A stretch of 64,000 nucleotides of DNA. Source: Limanda limanda. Lineage: Eukaryota > Chordata > Actinopteri > Pleuronectiformes > Pleuronectidae. Position numbers and translations under genes: made by a program. Under the pieces are notes generated by a model that saw nothing but the letters and a program-made list of their open reading frames with translations, made no database searches and was not told where the DNA came from. Positions 61,085 through 64,000 of the stretch are shown piece by piece. Every line of letters starts with the position of its first letter. Position 1 is the first letter of the stretch. The stretch is taken from the NCBI RefSeq assembly GCF_963576545.1, contig NC_083655.1, forward strand, positions 14,122,440 through 14,186,439, in the 5' to 3' direction.

Positions 61085-61320
61085 GCAATGTCGCCTCACA
61101 GCAAGAAGGTTCTTTGTTCGATTCCTTGTCCGACAGCAGCCTTTCTGTGTGGAGTTTGCATGTTTTCCCGATGTCTGTGTGGGATTTCTCCGGCTGTATA
61201 CATGCAGATTGGGTTGAGTTGAAATGCAGACTATATACCTCTCTCCCATTCTAAGCAGGGACTGGCCACTGCATCACTTAAAGGATAAGCAGTTTGGATG
61301 GATGGATGGATGGATGGAAG
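61085..61320 (+). repeat. SINE-like repeat ending in (GGAT)n
   Basis: CGCCTCACAGCAAGAAGGTT, a B-box-like GTTCGATTCC (61114-61123), CTGTGTGGAGTTTGCATGTT and TTAAAGGATAAGCAGTTTGG lead into a GGAT tail (61299-61318). This is a widespread fish repeat type, also seen in reverse at 32345-32470. Confidence 0.6.
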
Positions 61321-61594
61321 TTGAAGTGACCACTATATAAAAGTCCATAAGGTCCATAAGTTCCCCTGCGTCTATCTCAAATGGTTGTTGGGGGTGTTAT
61401 CTGAAACTATGGCCTTATAGTTAAATGTGTTACTTTAAACAAATGATTTAAGCCTGGAGATACTCAGCAAGAGAGAACAATCACACACCCAGACTCAAAC
61501 ACAGAGGAGTGACAGTGTCTCCCCCAAGGAAGACAGCTGCCATCTCTCTCCAGGGTGGTGATCAGCACTAAACTCCTGTCAGGTTCCATCTCCT

Positions 61595-61611
61595 ACACAC
61601 ACACACACACA

Positions 61612-61693
<82 letters not shown>
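61595..61693. repeat. (CA)n microsatellite
   Basis: About 99 bp with one AGA interruption near 61611. Confidence 0.95.
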
Positions 61694-61695
<2 letters not shown>

Positions 61696-63072
61696 GGGGT
61701 CAACATGTTGCCACATACATCAGGGAGCAGTGTTGTTGTTGGCAGTTCTTACTCCTTCACAAGTGTCAGTGTCCACCCGCCCATAGGAGACCTGCTGTGG
61801 CTGTTAGTGAGCGGGTGGGGGGGGACACCTCGACCCCAGGAGGACTTTACTGTGGCTCCAACATGGCAGCCAACTTTTTTTCCTTTTTTCTATTGTGTGT
61901 TAGAGTGAGCAAATCAACTGCAGGGGAAAAAAAGAATGAGGCAAAGATTTTAAACAATTATTTTCTTAAAAGAGAAAGAAAACAAAACAGGCAAAATGAA
62001 CATCACAATTAATTATATTAATTTGGAATTATCTTTCAGTCCGGGTTCATAATTCTTTGTGGCATTTACGAATAAGAACTATTTGTTTTGGTGCAATTTA
62101 TTGTGTAAAGAGAATTTTATTTGTGGAAGAGAGTTCAATTAAAACCAAATTAAATTTTAATCATGCTTTTCTTTTTGAAAAGTTTATTTTGCATATATAT
62201 TGAGATGTGTGTTTACAAAGTTAGACAAATTTTACATTTTAAATGTTCACTTGACCTTTGTTTAAGTAATTTAATTTATTTAAAAAAAAGATTTGAGTAA
62301 GGGACTGTATAAAAATGGTTTATAATGGGTATCATAAAAGAGGAAGGTTTTTTATATTTTGTTTATGCTAGAGGAGGATCAAATTATTTATTTTTATCAT
62401 CCCATATTTGCGTGTTGTTTCATACCAATCTTACTTTAAATAAGGGAAAAAAAGGGTCACAGTTTATCATTTTGTGGGAGTGTCAAAATTACTCCTTAAT
62501 TAAGATTTATCTCAAATTCCTAATGCAGGTTTAGTTTTTTGTTTATTATTAATTTAACATTAACCTCACACCACAACTTTTGTCCAGTCCGTCTCCATAA
62601 TATTTTCAAAACCTAAAGCACATTAATAATAACTCAAACAGAAATAACTCCTAAGATACTTGTAAAATACTTTAAATGCTTATATCTTAAGTGTAGTGTG
62701 CTCTTTATGTTCCTGGAAGACATTCAAACTAAAACAACTATGTTGCCTATACTTCTCACAAATCCCTTTTAACCCGTGATGCTTTCCGTCGTGCACCTTT
62801 CCACACATTCCGCAGTTGAAACGAACCTACAACAACAAACTTTCCTTCATAATTTCCTCTGATAAAAATGTTCACAGAGGAAACACTCACTGTTTAGTTT
62901 CATGTCATTTCAGATAATGTGCCTGACATTCACAGCTGTCGTACAACTGGGACAAGTCGGGGTTTAACACAAAAATAAAACCTTGGTGGAAAAGCCTTTC
63001 CACTCCAACATGGTACATCTCTCCCAGGTGACTGCTTAGCACTGGCAGTAATTGAAAGCTTGCCCCTGGCAC

Positions 63073-63196
<124 letters not shown>

Positions 63197-63688
63197 AAGG
63201 AGCACCCATGCAATAATACTTTTTTCCCTGTGTCTGATAATGTGCATTTGCTTGTATCAGCATGCATGTGTGCCTGTGTGTGTTGGTGTTGCAGCCGTGT
63301 GCGCGTACACACACACACACACACGTGTCCTGACCCCACCACCTCCACAGGTTCACACTAATAACGTCCACCCCTCCTGTCGTATGTTGCTGGGAGTCAA
63401 GCTTTCTCCCAACAGGAAGATGAATTAATAACAATTTTTTAAAACCACCCTCCCCTTCCCCCCACTTTTCTCTTTTTTTTTTCGCCGCTCCACGACGAGG
63501 GGCCAAATCTCCTCAGCATTTCCAGCCCTGTGAGCTAATTTGACAGCTCACGGGGGTGACGCTGATTCCCCTTCACAGAGACAGGTACCCTAGGGCTAGC
63601 CAGCTGGATCGCAGTGGACGCTTACAGATTTGGCTTTAGCTTCATGCTGGGTGTCATCTGTCTCTTTGGTCTTGCGCGGGATAATTTT

Positions 63689-63912
63689 TGTGTGTGTGTG
63701 TGTGCGTGTGTGTGTGTGTGTGTGTCCGCCCCTGACATCATGTGCCTGAGTAGTTTGTGCCTGGCAGGCCTTGTCTGTCCAGGTTGGCCATCAAACACAG
63801 CCAGCATGGCCCTAATCTGACAAGGCACTGCTCCAAACATGCCACAACAGCCCGAGAAGTGTGCGTGTGTGTGCGTGTGCGTGCAAGCATGTGTGTGTGT
63901 GTGTGTGTGTGT
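63689..63912. repeat. Two short GT arrays
   Basis: GT runs at 63689-63724 and 63860-63912, each with GC-containing variant units. Confidence 0.85.
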
Positions 63913-64000
63913 AACCCCAGGGCAGACCCCCTTTTCCCTACTCCTTGCCTTTCTCTTCTGTTCTGTCCCATGTCCAGTCTCACCTGACACACCCACTCAT

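Overview
The window reads as a piece of a ray-finned (teleost) fish chromosome. Host coding sequence is sparse and intron-split, CA/GT microsatellites are very abundant, and repeat families typical of teleosts recur (a Pao/BEL LTR retrotransposon, Tc1-like DNA transposon remnants, non-LTR 3' tails, a tRNA-headed SINE-like piece). No bacterial-type operons, CRISPR arrays or phage genes are visible. Teleost origin rests on repeat types and the one host protein; the species cannot be named from this.

Layout. (1) 698-7630: a full-length Pao/BEL-type LTR retrotransposon on the minus strand, with 653-bp LTRs differing at only three positions and a CAAAG target-site duplication. Its single gag-pol frame is broken by three in-frame stops and one frameshift, so it is young but already defective. 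(2) 7636-42180: about 35 kb with no convincing host gene. It holds repeats (SINE-like head, Tc1-like element 14320-15432, several dispersed teleost repeat copies, a 270-bp direct duplication near 40-41 kb), long microsatellites, and some AT-rich or CpG-dense stretches that may be regulatory. (3) 42190-49661: the only host gene recognised, eef1e1 (AIMP3/p18), plus strand, four coding exons, all introns in phase 0, a 173-residue product, a TATA-less CCAAT/GC-box promoter and poly(A) signals. (4) 49662-64000: gene-free sequence with further repeats and long CA/GT arrays.

How the parts relate. eef1e1 encodes a scaffold subunit of the multi-aminoacyl-tRNA synthetase complex. The retrotransposon fragments between stops (Gag N-terminus, Gag plus protease, RT plus RNase H, zinc finger, integrase) once formed one polyprotein and are annotated separately because the frame is broken. 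Nothing in the sequence links the retrotransposon to the host gene 35 kb away.

Limits: repeat family names, conservation of noncoding segments and expression could not be tested. Copy boundaries of diverged repeats are approximate, by-eye estimates.
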